A model generated the notes under the pieces. The model did not search any database. It was not told the origin of the DNA and saw only the letters and a list, made by a program, of their open reading frames with translations. A stretch of 64,000 nt of DNA from Cinnamomum chago (Eukaryota; Streptophyta; Magnoliopsida; Laurales; Lauraceae), in assembly GCA_038049695.1 (NCBI GenBank), contig CP142452.1, forward strand, positions 51,108,501-51,172,500, in the 5' to 3' direction. Position 1 is the stretch's first letter, and each line of letters begins with the position of its first letter. Positions 1-10,853 of this stretch are shown one piece after another. The translations under genes and the position numbers were made by a program.

Positions 1-305
1 AATTGCATAAAATGCCCAAAAATCAAAATCATAAAATACTTCTCCTTTCATCTTACTCTCTAGTAATTAGAGAAGAGAACGCAAAAAAAGAAAGTAATTA
101 AAAGAAGTATTAGAATTATAAAAGTAGACATTAAGTAGTTTTTTTTTTTAGGATATTTCATTCATGCCTAAGTAAACCAATAAATTCGATCAACTCCTAA
201 CCTAAAACACTTAATTAACTCAAAACACCTAATTAAAACATCCAATTAAAACCCATAGAATTAATTAACTAAATCCCTAAAATTGATTAACAATTCTTAA
301 TGAAA

Positions 306-465
306 TTCTAATTAACCAACCTTAATTAATAAGCCTAAATAAATTAAAATCCTAATTAACCAACCTTAATTAAAATCCTAATTAATAAGCCTAAATAAAT
401 TAAAACCCTAATTAACAAACCTTAATTAAAATTCTGATTAATAAGCCTATATAAACCAAAACCCC
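306..465. repeat. AT-rich tandem repeat, about 3 units
   Basis: Three imperfect copies, about 44-56 bp each, of a unit built from CCTAATTAACCAACC, TTAATTAA and AATAAGCCTAAATAAA blocks. The copies differ mainly by presence or absence of one internal TTAATTAAAATCC block. No gene overlaps it. Confidence 0.7.
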
Positions 466-849
466 TAATTAATCAAACCCTAACAACAGAACCCTAGCCA
501 CCAATCCCTAATTAAGACGCTAATAGAAACCTAATTAAAGACGATAAGACTTAGCCACACCTAGAGAATAGAGACATTCCCCAACCAAGGTACAAATCCG
601 ACTTAGAAACACCATAGAATCGAACGAACCAGTAGGTCCACAACAGGCAGACACTTGGGCGCACCTGTACCCCAGAAACCTAGGCTCACATATAAGTGCG
701 CCCAACTTCTTGTTCCAATCCTGAAGCACATTGGTTGCATTTCAACTCTCGAACTTAAACCACATATATATTTATTGACATGGATCACCTGAAACTCCAA
801 GCCTAAGCGAACAAAATCTCGCAAAGAACCCAAAACACGCGAACCAGAC

Positions 850-1005
850 ACATAGGAGCAACCACAGGTGCGCCTAAGTTATCCAGACACATAGGAGCAA
901 CCACAGGTGCGCCTAAGTTATTCAGGAAACATAGGAGCAACCACAGGTGCGCCCAAGTTATTCAGGAAACATAGGAGCAACCACAAGTGCGCCCAAGTTC
1001 GTCTC
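850..1005. repeat. 39-40 bp tandem minisatellite, 4 copies
   Basis: The word CATAGGAGCAACCACAGG starts at 851, 890, 930 and 970, each time followed by TGCGCC(C/T)AAGTT. Related, more dispersed words continue to about 1490 (GGCGCAACCATAAATGCGCC and similar). Each contains a GGCGCA...TGCGCC inverted pair, so the array is a chain of short imperfect palindromes. Confidence 0.8.
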
Positions 1006-2135
1006 CATCACCCGGGACCTCCGAATCCATATTCACTTTGAACCTTGACCTTAATCAACATCATAGGACCATCACAGAACCAATAACAACCCATAAATTA
1101 AAGATTTAATTAACCTAAACCCGTCCGGAACCTCGAACCGAAATCAGACGGGCGAGCAATATCAAGGCATCACTTGGGCGCCCATACAGGTGCGCCCAAG
1201 TTTACAGAACACTTAGGCGCACACACAGGTGCGCCCAGGTTCCCTGTCTAGCCCAAGTTGCGAATCTTGGTCACAATTCGAATTCCGGACTTAAACCATT
1301 AAGATAAATCAATCTAGAACCTAAAAAAACATTAAAACAGAAGCTTACACTTATAGAAACCCCCGAATTCCAAAATCAATAGCGATACCATCGTCACCAG
1401 CCCAAGCACACAGAACCTGACACTTAGGCGCAACCATAAATGCGCCCAAGTTGCCTCAGTAACATAGGCGCAACTATAAGTGCGCCCAAGTTCTCCGTCA
1501 GTCCTATTTCACCGATTCTGACATCTTTCCGTCATTTGAAACAAACCTGAAATTCCAGAGCCTTAAACAACTAAAACAGAACCTCAACATATTTAAAAAC
1601 ATATTAATCAGAACCTTATAACATCCTTAAATCACTCTTAATCAACTTTTAATTTAAAACAAACCAACCCAATTAAGACAATACTTAACCAAATTCCTTA
1701 GGCATAGAAATTGCCAAGCTTAGGCTATTTGCACCCTAGGATTATATCAGATTCCTCCATTAGATAGATTAGAGCATTAGGCTTCGTCCCATCATTTTTC
1801 TTGTTCTGTTAGGGGACTGGGAGAGCTGATGTGGGCGGTCTAGGACCTTAGGCTAGGGTTAATCCAATGATCAGTAATAAAGCACTAATCATGTAAATCC
1901 AAGTAAAATCCCGTAGTTAGGCCCTTCTAGCCCCAATATTAAAAATCCATAAAAACTATAAAACCAACAAAATAAACCCAAAAAGATTTTTCCTTTATTT
2001 CTTCCTCCACCTCAGGTGCCAGATATTTAATTGAACTTAATGATAAAAGGGAATAAAGAACTGACTTCTAAAATTGAATAAATGAGAATAATTAGATGAG
2101 ATGAGTGATTTCACACACTTTGCATATTTTTATTT

Positions 2136-2232
2136 CGGCCCATCGGCCACCATAAATCAATCACGGCCCATCGGCCCTCTAAAACAAATACCGGCCCATC
2201 GGCCATCTTCAATCAATTACAGCCCATCGGCT
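2136..2232. repeat. 28-bp tandem repeat with CGGCCCATCGGCC core, 4 copies
   Basis: The core starts at 2136, 2164, 2192 and 2220, an exact 28-bp period. The last copy is degraded to CAGCCCATCGG. The spacer between cores is AT-rich. The core is a GGCC-bounded imperfect palindrome like those in the LTR cassettes elsewhere in the window. Confidence 0.8.
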
Positions 2233-2547
2233 TTTCACTTTATCACTCGTGTATCGCACACGAAAAATACAGAAATCACAAGTCAAAGTCTCATTTGCAT
2301 CATCATTTTGATTTAAAAAGTCAGCCTTTAAACCCTATTTTGCCAAGGGATTAGAAGGGGGTACCCGGGAACGGGGCCGATCCTCTTCTTAAATATTTGG
2401 CACCTCCCCCCTTTCATTTTCTTTATTTTAATTATTTTGTCTTACTTGGATACACCATGATTTTGTTATGTGAGGATTAATCTTATTTGGACTTAACTCA
2501 TAACCCTGAATTGACCCAATATTAAAGAGACCCAAAGAGACCCCAAA

Positions 2548-3313
2548 TTAATGTGACAGGAAAACTGTCGTGTGTTGCCGGCAGCACATTAGACGAGAGA
2601 AGAACCCACCCATTTTTTTTCTCCCATTCTTCTTCGGCTTTTGTCGGAGAACGGTGTTACGGCCGTTACCGTAGCTGGCGATCGTGATCCATCGATTTTG
2701 AGGGTAGTCGGAATCCTCATTTTCGATATAAAATTTAAATAGCACATATAGATGAATGGCGATTTCCCTCCCCAGGGGGATCAAAATTCACATCCGACAG
2801 GTGATGGCGCTCAATTCCTTCAAAGAAAAACTAATCTCACCATTCGTGACAATGAAGGTGTTTGTTTGTGGAAGGAATGACTCTGACATGGCCATGAAGG
2901 CTTCATCGGAGAAAACCACGGTTTACCGAAAAGCGCAAATCGCGTCAAAGATCTCGGCCTCCTTCAAAATGGCCCCGCCAACCTGCAGGATGTGATCAGT
3001 CCATGACTCCTAGCTAGAGTCGGCACTGAAACGGCCACGAAGTCGAAAGGGCTTCACCCAATCGCTTCCGTCACCCTGAAAAATGTCAAGGCCCACCAGT
3101 CTCAAATCAACCGATGGATGATCAGAACCTTGGTACCGCTGGTTGGCATCAACATGTCCTTGCGGACAGGCGACTTCTCTGCATAACCGGAAGGACCACT
3201 GAAAAAATCCCCGGTCTTGATCACATTAGTCCTCTTCACCCGGCTCGGAGGATCTTCCCTCTTAGGGCATGTGGGAGAAAGGCTCATGAACGAGATAATG
3301 CGATCGAAAGTCT
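2548..3313. other. Unidentified segment with weak coding character
   Basis: From about 2753 the plus strand can be read as a mixed, stop-interrupted protein-like sequence (runs of sensible codons in one frame around 2753-2877 and another around 3040-3180). It matches no family I recognise. It could be an old non-LTR or LTR retroelement gag remnant. The right edge is the start of the SIRE-like LTR at 3314. No start codon, domain or splice pattern can be supported. Confidence 0.3.
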
Positions 3314-4818
3314 GTTTGGGTTTTCATTAGTTTGCAATTAGATTGAATACATGCACTTTCATAAGCTTGATCTCTCATACTTCTTTATTGGAATCTTCAT
3401 GCATCACTTGGTTTTAATCTTAGCATCAAACGGTTCTTAAATATAAGTTTGGTCAAACTTGTTTTGATTTGCTCTTTAAAATCTATTTTTAACAAACATG
3501 TTAGCCCTTAGTCTAGCCTACTTCTCCAAGACCAAAAACTCCCTCTTTGAAATCTTTTTTAAGTCTTTAAAAATTAAGGGATAGTCGGTCAGCCGAGCTC
3601 TTGTCGCTCAGCTGTCGGTTCTAATTCCAGAATGTAATAACAAAATATCAGGGAACGTCGGTTAGCTTGTCGGTTAAGTGTCGGTCAGCTGTCGGTCAAC
3701 CGAACTCCAGTTCGTTGAACCGACACCTTTTACAATGGTCTGAAATTTTCAAAATATAGCCGTTGTAATATGACCGTTGGGGGTCGATCGACCGAACCCT
3801 ATTTGCCGGTCGACCGACAATGGTTCCGTTGGAGATCTTTTTCTCTATAAAATGAACTCTTCCTTGGGATTTGTCCCAACACTTTTGAGACTTTTGAGGG
3901 CCAAGGAAGGTGGGACATCCATTCTAGGCTAGAGGGAAGCTAGGAGGGCAAATCATCATGACAAACCTTTGATTCTTCATTGGGTTTGCTTCTCTTATCC
4001 TTATTTTATTCATGCTTGTCTTTAAATCTTTGATTTCTTAAAATGCATGATTAAAAGTGTTCAAATGTTGAGTGCTAAAACATGATTTGATTTTAAAATA
4101 TGTTTATCATTTTAACTTCATCATTTGATTAAGAAAACTCACATGTTAGACATTTATTGTTTTCTTTCAAAAACATGTGTAGCCATTCTATCTCATATCT
4201 TTTATGAGCCTTGATTTTCAAAAGAGATAGAAGTAGATTTAAAGGCATATGTATCATTTATTGATCTTTGCATTTATCATGCATATGTCTTAGTTAAATT
4301 ATCACTTTCATATCAACCTATGTCAAGAGGCATTTATGTGTATTCACTTGCATCTCATAGTATGCTTGTTTAGGCATAGTTTTTGAGATAAAAAATCTTG
4401 TTGTAAAGGTTTATGCTTAACCTATTGAAAAGCATATGAGGTTGTATAGGTTATTGCTTAGCCTTGAGTAAAAAAAATTTGTGGTTGTAAGGTTGGAGGT
4501 GAGCCTAAACCTTAAAATTGATAGTGGAACACCGGTAGAAATACCGGGAGTGGATGTAGGCATGATTAGCCGAACCACTATAAATTTCATTGTTATGGTG
4601 ATTGTGTGGATGATGTGCTTAAATTTATTCTCTTCTTATCAATGTCAACTTTGATTATACTCATGAGTTCTTTACTTGGTATTAGACCTTTAAACAATAG
4701 TCAAGTTAATGAACTATCAGAACATAATTGATATTGGTTTAATTAAGAATTGGCCATTGGATTTGAGTGTACCCTATTCACCCCCCCCCCCCCTCTAAGG
4801 TTCGGTTATGGACTTTCA
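3314..4818 (+). mobile_element. SIRE/Maximus-like copia LTR (Y1), 5' LTR
   Basis: A 1505-bp LTR starting TGTTTGGGTTTTC and ending GGACTTTCA, directly followed by a tRNA-Met primer site. Marks of the family seen here: the CACCCCCCCC pyrimidine run just before the end (4780-4795), the CCGGTAGAAATACCGG block, repeated GGTTTATGCTTAACC-like words, and TATAAAA at 3846-3852. It aligns end to end with Y2 (28517) and, inverted, with Y3 (57875). A TCGGTCGACCGA-type cassette occupies about 3580-3830. The rest of its element is lost after about 4865. Confidence 0.8.
3846..3852 (+). promoter_or_regulatory. TATA box of SIRE-like LTR Y1
   Basis: TATAAAA inside CTCTATAAAATGAAC, about 530 nt into the LTR and just downstream of the palindrome cassette. 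This is the expected place for the U3/R promoter of a copia LTR. The position is seen; promoter function is inferred. Confidence 0.45.
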
Positions 4819-4820
4819 AT

Positions 4821-4832
4821 TGGTATCAGAGC
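4821..4832 (+). other. Primer binding site, initiator tRNA-Met
   Basis: TGGTATCAGAGC begins two bases after the LTR end and is complementary to the 3' end of plant initiator tRNA-Met, the usual primer for minus-strand DNA synthesis in plant copia and chromovirus elements. The following GTAGGTGCTC...TTAGGTCTAACTAACC resembles SIRE leader sequence, then homology switches to a Tekay LTR. Confidence 0.85.
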
Positions 4833-5604
4833 GTAGGTGCTCTTGTTTAGGTCTAACTAACCAGCTCATTGGGGCCCATTTGCTAGGGTTTATAAGTCAA
4901 CTCTTTCTCCTTCCCTCTTTTCATTCCCAAACCCTAACCCTAGAGCAGCCAAGGAAAGAAAGCCTTTTCTTTCCACTTCATTTCTCTTGAATGATCAAGC
5001 TAGAAGACTCCAAATGGAATTCCAAGACCATCATCCTCTTCCTCTCATTCCAAGCTTTCCATTGATACAAGTTTCTTGAACTTCCTAATTGGGCAAGATC
5101 ACCATTTTCTTCCTTCTCTTTTGTTTGTGCATCTCTAGGTAAGAGCTCCAACCCATCTTTTTAATGGAACCTTTTTGGTTCCTAAAGATCTTGTTTTTCA
5201 TGTTTACAAACCCTTTTGTGAAAATGGGCTTCTTGTTTTCAAGTTTGGGTGAGTTTTGAATGGTTTTCATGGGGTTTTGTAGCCTTTGGCTTGGCTTGAG
5301 TGGAAGTGCTTGAAGAAGGTTTTTGGCTTCTTGGACTAAGACAAGTAAACAATCTAGGATGACTGTTAGCATGTGTGCATTTGGTTTGTTTTCTTTTCAT
5401 TCTCTTTATTTAATTGGAAATCTATGTCCCGAATGGAAATTTTTGGGGATTTTGTTTTGGATTGGAGAATGGGAATGATATGTTTTAAATTGTGCTTGTA
5501 TATGTATGTTTAGACCCTTGGAGAGCTTGTAGGCCCAGGGAAGTGCAGGTTGAAGGAGAAATAAGAAGCAGGGAAGAAGAAATGTAAAAATCTGACTTGA
5601 TACG

Positions 5605-5915
5605 CACTGTCCGCGCAGTGTCGGTCAACTGTCGGCTAACCGAAATTCCCACTTTCGTCGACCGACAGCCAACCAAACTGAGTCGGCTCCTTTTCCCGAT
5701 ACCTGCATTTCATCAGGAAGATTTCGGTCAGCTGTCGGCTAACTGACGTTTCCCACCTCGGTCGACCGACAGCCAACCGAAATAAGTTCGGTTCCTTTTC
5801 CCGAGAGCTGAGATTTTCTGGGTAAATCTGTCGGTCGGCTCGTTGGTCAGCTGTCGGCTAACCGACATACCCATCTCGGTGGACCGACAGGTGACCAAGA
5901 GGTAACCGAAATTTC
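5605..5915 (+). repeat. TCGGTCGACCGA palindrome cassette in G0
   Basis: Three imperfect units of roughly 100-110 bp. Each has CGGTCAGCTGTCGGCTAACCGA, then GGTCGACCGACAGCCAACCGA, then a CCTTTTCCCGAGAGCTGA-like spacer. The same architecture appears in element G at 43165-43600 with GCGG replacing TCGG in the core words. Confidence 0.75.
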
Positions 5916-6795
5916 AAGATGAGCTGTTTTAGAAGTTTTCTACAGGAATGAAAACTAGAATATGTTATGGGGCTTTTAGCTTGACATTGTGTGATTGAAA
6001 CCTGAGATGTCATTAACTTCGAGGGCACCCAATTCTCTTTGCAATTCCAACATTTGGGTTTCAATTACATAAGGGTCAACCAAAGGTCCTTACATACGCT
6101 TGATAGACTTTGCTTTCGAACTTTAGTTTTGATGCAACAAGTATTATCGTGTACTCGTTTTGAAGTTAAGTATAAGTTCATTTGAAAATTGTTTCAAGGA
6201 TATAAAAAGGGGGGTCACTTCTTAAGCGTGTTTTGCATATATATATACTTATGCCTCTTGCTAGCCGTCTCTTGCTCAGTTTTGATAAGGGATTTCCCCC
6301 TTCAAGCCCGATTTGGTCTAAGACGTGTTTCGCTGTGTTTTGTGCATTCATGAATTTAAGTGAACACCACTGAGCTTAGACTGCCCTTTCAGTTTGATCC
6401 ACTGTCTGGGGGTCCTTAAACATGTGGACTGTCTGCAGACTAGTTGTGTATTTTATTACACATCGTGCGTGTCCGGTTCCGCGGCCGGAATCCCCGTATA
6501 TGTGGGAATCATGTCGTAATTATATTATGTATATCGTGCTTGTCGTGCATGCTTGCTCTTTTCATTATAAACGATAGAGAAAGGATGGGCTCATTGTGAA
6601 TTGTGACTATTCATGATATTATAAGTATTCATGCTAGCTTTGCTCGTATTTTGAAATGTACCTTAGTCATGTACTTGTTTGAAATTCAGCAAAATGTCTT
6701 TATATGTTTCCTTAAACATTTACTTATTACATGCTCATGCCTAAATTGATTACCTGCCAAACCGTCGTGTTTGACCCTTGTATGTTGGTGCCCAG

Positions 6796-6887
6796 GTGCA
6801 GGTGACGTTGCCTTTGAGGAGAAGCGTCAGGAGGAGGCTCTTGAGCCACCCCCAGTCAGAGAGTGGCAACCCGACGATGTCAACTAG
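6796..6887 (+). CDS. Putative LTR-embedded 3' exon, EW..DDV type (G0)
   Basis: Open from a CAG acceptor (6795) to TAG at 6885-6887, exactly 92 nt, encoding an acidic tail that ends E-W-Q-P-D-D-V-N. The same 92-nt length, frame and stop occur in three other LTRs (44456-44547, 35460-35551, 10413-10504) with amino acids G1, E9, E13, E17, E23, W24, D27, D28 and V29 invariant. Upstream of the acceptor the frame is not kept. Coding status is inference; no start codon or first exon is known. Confidence 0.4.
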
Positions 6888-7249
6888 TCGTCGGGCGGGT
6901 TCTTGAGTTACGCTCCACTTTTGTCATGGGTTCCTTTTGTCATTTTTGAGAATTGTATTGGCCTCTTTTGGGTTGTAACAAAAACTTAACTACCTTTTTG
7001 TGCTATCTCATAACTTGAATCATGATGGGAATGCCATGTTAACTGCTTTCTTGTGATACTATGTCTTGATATTATTTTGTTATAGCACTTAAAATGTTAT
7101 TGGTGCTTATCTTGATGTGATTTGCTACATGCTTCCGCAAACTTGATTGTGTGAGACAGATTCCGCGTGCTTCGATACCACGGGAACCTGTGGGAAAACA
7201 CCACCAAGAACTACGTCGCGGGCCCGAGACCCATTCCGGGGTCGCGACA

Positions 7250-7419
7250 TGTAGTCACTGATTTCTATCTTTAGATAGAGTTTTATTGCTGTACCTGATT
7301 CATGAGATAGAGGGATTGCATCCTGGATATGGTTTATAGCCTTTTGGGTACTTGATCCCTGAGTCAAGTGGGTCAAAAAGTTTTAAAAATCTATCCACGA
7401 GGCCCACCTACTTCCAACA
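7250..7419 (+). mobile_element. 3' end of a copia LTR (fragment)
   Basis: Matches the last ~170 bp of the C1 LTR (compare 12430-12591): GATTTCTATCTT, GAGGGATTGCATCCTGGAT, AAGTGGGTCAAA and the terminal GGCCCACCTACTTCCAACA. It is split from its 5' part by G0 on the left and abuts a gypsy LTR fragment on the right. Confidence 0.8.
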
Positions 7420-8570
7420 CTCTCAAACACCACAACAATTACATACATTTCTAAGATACAAATAAGGGAGAAATAGACTCATCAATATGCATTTTTAAGA
7501 GCATTGGAGACCATAGCAAGAAGAATAAATGAAAAGACCTATACAATCACTAATAACAATTAGTGTAAATCAAGATTCAGTTTTATAAAACATGTAAACA
7601 TTCAAAACTCATCCATTCATCTACTTGCCTTGGGTCCAAGCTAGTAAATCAATCTTCTAATCACACCCTTAAGCTCAAAATCACCAAGCTACACAAAAAC
7701 CCCAAATACAACCCATTACAACCCCTAAATAGCGAAAACAATGAAATAGAAAGAGAGCTTCCAAAAATGGAGAAGGCTCCCTAGGGCTACAAGAATACAA
7801 ATCTAGAAGATGGGGATGATCGCTTACTTGGAAGGTCCTCTAATGGCAAGAGTTAGCTCAAAAAAGACTCAAGAGTGTGTGGATTTCTCTTCTAATGGCA
7901 TCCATGGAGAAATTGTAGGGTGAGGAAGAAGAAGATGAAACCAATTTCTTGATTGGTGCAAGATTGATGTGGACTGAAGAGGAAAAGCAAGGCGAAGAAG
8001 GGAAAGAAAAACCCTAGGTTGGGCTGGGTTCTTGAACTAGAGAAGAAGAAGGGAAAAAAAGGAATGGTTTCTCTTTTTATAGCGTGAGAGGGTGGGCTCC
8101 ACTACTAATAACTCTTGTCGAGCTAGAAACATGCTTTTCAAGACCTCGGATGAGTTTGACGAAGAAGGAAGAAATGATGAAAAATCTAGTTTCTAAAAAG
8201 TATATATTTTGCAGGTTTTGGAGACATTGAAAATAGTGTCCAGATTTTGGTGTAAAAAGACTGTTTTGCCCCTAACATTATAAAAGTAGGCTTTCGGGGT
8301 CTCGAACGGGGACAAAGTCAACACGAAAGTAGTAGAGATTAACAAGATAAGTAAAACGAGGCTAAAATAAGAATTATCAAAATCTCGAATAATCCCCCAA
8401 TCATACACAAAGTCAGTAAAAGAACCCTCAAAGGGTCCCACTAAATCAAGAAGGCACTGAAAACTCCCCAAAGCTATTTAAAAGCTATTCTAATCCCAGC
8501 TTAAATCAAAATCCACTAATCTCACTTAGAGCTAAAACACAACTTAATTAGTGCTTAACGGGGTCTTACA
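7420..8570 (-). mobile_element. Tekay-type gypsy LTR fragment, minus strand
   Basis: Begins inside the LTR and ends with the canonical inverted LTR start ...GGGGTCTTACA at 8570. It has the conserved U3 box in inverse form (CCTCGGATG at 8144-8152, then GACGAAGAAGGAAG), the AAAAAGTATATATTTTGC block and the inverted splice-donor-like CTTACTTG near 7817. It aligns with the right part of the H LTR (56230-57431). The palindrome cassette and the other LTR half are missing. Confidence 0.75.
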
Positions 8571-9206
8571 GGTCCCCACACTTGCCCATTATTAGATTGT
8601 TACTAATTATGCTTGACCTCTAAAAGGTAAGGAATAGAAAGTTACTGATCATTATGGAAGTTGGACTTTTAATAATAATTAGTAAGTGGAGGATGCTTGG
8701 AGCTATAAATAGGGAGAGAAGGGTTTGGACATCCACACCATTGGAATCCACGCCCAGTGCAAATGTTGCATGCCCCGTCTCTCCTCCTCTCTCACTTCTA
8801 GTTCTCTTCCGGTTTTCTTTTGAGGTTCTAGTTGGTTTCTTTTGGAGATCCCACCATTCTCATTGAGAATAGAAATCTGAAACGGGTCATAACTTGGAAG
8901 ACTATGAGGTCTTGGAGATTCTAATTTGCTAGAAAGAAAGAATTCCTCATCAAACAAGTTGCCAACACTCCATTAGAGCACTACCAAGATCCCAAGATAA
9001 GATCAACTCCTTGTATGTTGTAGATTTATTATGAATGCATGGTGTTGCTATTTTCTATCTTAGAGATAATTTCTTACTAATCATGGTTGATGATATTGAG
9101 TCCTTGGATCCTGGATTGGGTTAGTAGCCTTATAGATAATTGATCCATGCATCAAGTGGGTCAAATGTTTTTAAAACCTATCAACGAGGCCCACCTACTT
9201 CCAACA
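8571..9206 (+). mobile_element. Copia LTR fragment (C1 family)
   Basis: Corresponds to 11796-12591 of the C1 5' LTR, from GGTCCCCACACT to the terminal CCCACCTACTTCCAACA. It keeps TATAAAT at 8704-8710 followed by AGGGAGAGAAG, a better TATA box than that in the C1 5' LTR. About 160 bp shorter than the reference, with internal deletions. No primer site follows, so it is a detached LTR piece. Confidence 0.8.
8704..8710 (+). promoter_or_regulatory. TATA box of copia LTR fragment
   Basis: TATAAAT in GGAGCTATAAATAGGGAGAG, about 500 bp before the LTR end. In the C1 5' LTR the equivalent place reads GAGCTACAAATTAGAGG, so that copy has lost the box. Confidence 0.45.
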
Positions 9207-9951
9207 ACATGGATAGGTAAAGATGACACGAGGCGTTGGAGAACTTGATGTGAAGGATGACCCAATCTGTGACGCCATAAACTACTAGAGATGCGAGCAC
9301 TACTGAAGGCAGACAGAGAAGCAAACGATTTATTCCGGTTGCACGGTTACAAATGAAGAGGATAAAGACCATAAAGAGGATACTTGAGATTAGTTTTGTT
9401 GTCCTTCACATAGAAACCAGAGGATGTAAAAGCAAAGTGACAATCATTATCCTTGGTAAATTGAGAAACAAATAGTAAATTTTGAGAAAAATATGGCACA
9501 TGGAGGATAGTATGTAAAGAGACCATGTTACTATTTGAGAGATATTAAGATGAACCAGTGTGAGATGGAAAGACCCCTACCATTGTCAACATGAAGATTG
9601 TTCGTACCCACATAATCCATATAAATGGAGAGATTGTGAATGTTTGGTGTCACGTGATTAATTACACCCGCGTCTGTGAACCAAGGGGTTTCTCCTTGCT
9701 TAGAGGCCACCATAGCTTGAAGCTTCTCTAGTGGTTGGCATCATTGAAAGGGAAAATCTAATCGATTGAGGCAATCTAGGGCCATTTATACCCTTTATCG
9801 TTTTTACCATATCCAATAAAGACACAAGGAATTGTTTGAAATGATAATTTCTCGGATGCATAAGGATGGAGATTTGGAAAACAAACACAGTCAAATGCAT
9901 GAAAAATAGTGTAATTTGGAAAAAAATTTAAAAGTTTCTCATAAGGGGAAA
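9207..9951 (-). pseudogene. Rearranged copia pol remnant, minus strand
   Basis: The minus strand encodes copia pieces. From about 9900 down to 9745 is the C-terminal integrase stretch with the CVFIGY...KGYKW signature (frame broken). From 9713 to 9531 is a gag-to-protease stretch with WFTDAG-x-x-NHVTP, where the protease D-S/T-G-A motif has become D-A-G-V. In a normal copia polyprotein protease precedes integrase; here the order is reversed. It is the sequence into which element H inserted at 9952. Flanking parts down to 9207 are too decayed to assign. Confidence 0.65.
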
Positions 9952-10853
9952 TGTCGCAACCCCGGACTGGGTTACCAACCTAATTCAGGATCGGCGATCC
10001 AAATGATGCCATGCCGAGAGCATTAGTTTGATTGGCTAATATGTATAGAGATGAATAAAGAACATGATACCATCTGTGCACATGATTTCCCACAAGTGTC
10101 CGCGGTGTGGATATCATACGTTCATAGCATTTTTCATTCAATGTATGGGACTGTGTAGCAAATCAAATTCGTAATTCATTTCATAATCAAGGATTGATAG
10201 TACGTGTATACAACATGACGTCAGAGTCAGCAATGATCATTATAGCATTTCCCAAAAAGGTAAAGTTAAATGTTTATACAAAAGATCATTTAAATTATCA
10301 CTCCCAAAAAGTAAAGGCCAACAAAGGCCAGTACAACCAAAAGAATACCCCAAAAAAAATGTGTTAGCCACAATCCCCAAAATGTTTCGTATCTCAAGGC
10401 TTGACCAAGTGTCTAAACGACGTCGTCAGCCTGCCATTCTCCTACTAGTTGCGGCTCACCGGCCGCCTCCTGTGGCTCCTCCTTGGGATAACCGGCATAT
10501 GGACCTGAGTACCAAAGAATGGGTAAGATACGATGGTCTCGCAGGTGGGTGAAAAGATATAGCAACATAACAATATTTAAAATTACCTCGGAAAACATTG
10601 AAACCCGCCTTAACAACCACTTTCTTGAAAGAGAGTGCATCATTTATTAAAAATCACATGTACAATATGAAAACATGTAAAGGTGCCAAAGAACAAGGAA
10701 CTAGCAAGATGACAACCACACGAAGCTAAATCCTCTATCACCAAAGTGATGAGAGCACATCGGGGCATTGATCTCAGGCACACGAAGTGATGACAGTCAA
10801 CGAAATATATAAATACATATAACTGTACGGGACCACGGTAGTGAACCGAGTAG
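9952..10853 (-). mobile_element. H 3' LTR, distal part
   Basis: Inverted LTR end TGTCGCAACCCCGGACTGGG at 9952, then the conserved ~25-nt block (inverted, 10523-10545), up to ACCACGGTAGTGAACCGAGTA, where C1 begins. Continues at 55229. It carries the 92-nt EW..DDV frame. Confidence 0.8.
10413..10504 (-). CDS. Putative LTR-embedded 3' exon, EW..DDV type (H)
   Basis: From the inverted acceptor CTCAG (10505-10509) the minus strand is open for exactly 92 nt to TAG at 10413-10415 and ends E-W-Q-A-D-D-V-V. It aligns without gaps to the frame in S4 (35460-35551), with several synonymous differences (CCA/CCG, CAA/CAG, GAA/GAG, GAC/GAT). No start codon is assigned, so translation is inference. Confidence 0.4.

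Larger units (their letters stand above)
1..2547. other. Unclassified AT-rich repeat-derived DNA
   Basis: No coding region is recognisable on either strand. The first 500 bases are TTAATTAA-rich. The centre has GC-rich minisatellite-like words of the GTGCGCCCAAG type, and around 2340-2400 is a GGTACCCGGGAACGGGG segment that resembles plant gypsy LTR sequence. No TG...CA boundary with a target duplication could be fixed, so assignment to one element is inference. Short open frames near 535-851 follow from the repeats and have no recognisable family. Confidence 0.5.
4870..7249 (+). mobile_element. Tekay-type gypsy LTR (G0), 5'-truncated
   Basis: About 2.38 kb collinear with positions about 480-2951 of the LTR of the complete element at 41983: the TTGGGGCCCAT block, a splice-donor-like AGGTAAG at 5137-5143, the palindrome cassette at 5605-5915, the conserved CTGCCAAACCGTCGTGT block at 6754, the EW..DDV open frame, and the terminal ...TTCCGGGGTCGCGACA. 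TATAAG at 4891-4896 may be its TATA box. The first ~480 bp are missing at a breakpoint with the SIRE-like leader. The sequence to the right continues as copia LTR, so G0 probably inserted there. Confidence 0.8.

Noticed and set aside
3314..7249. Y1 and G0 as one complete element
   Set aside because: The LTR types are different superfamilies (SIRE-like copia and Tekay gypsy), with no gag-pol between them, and homology switches abruptly at about 4865.
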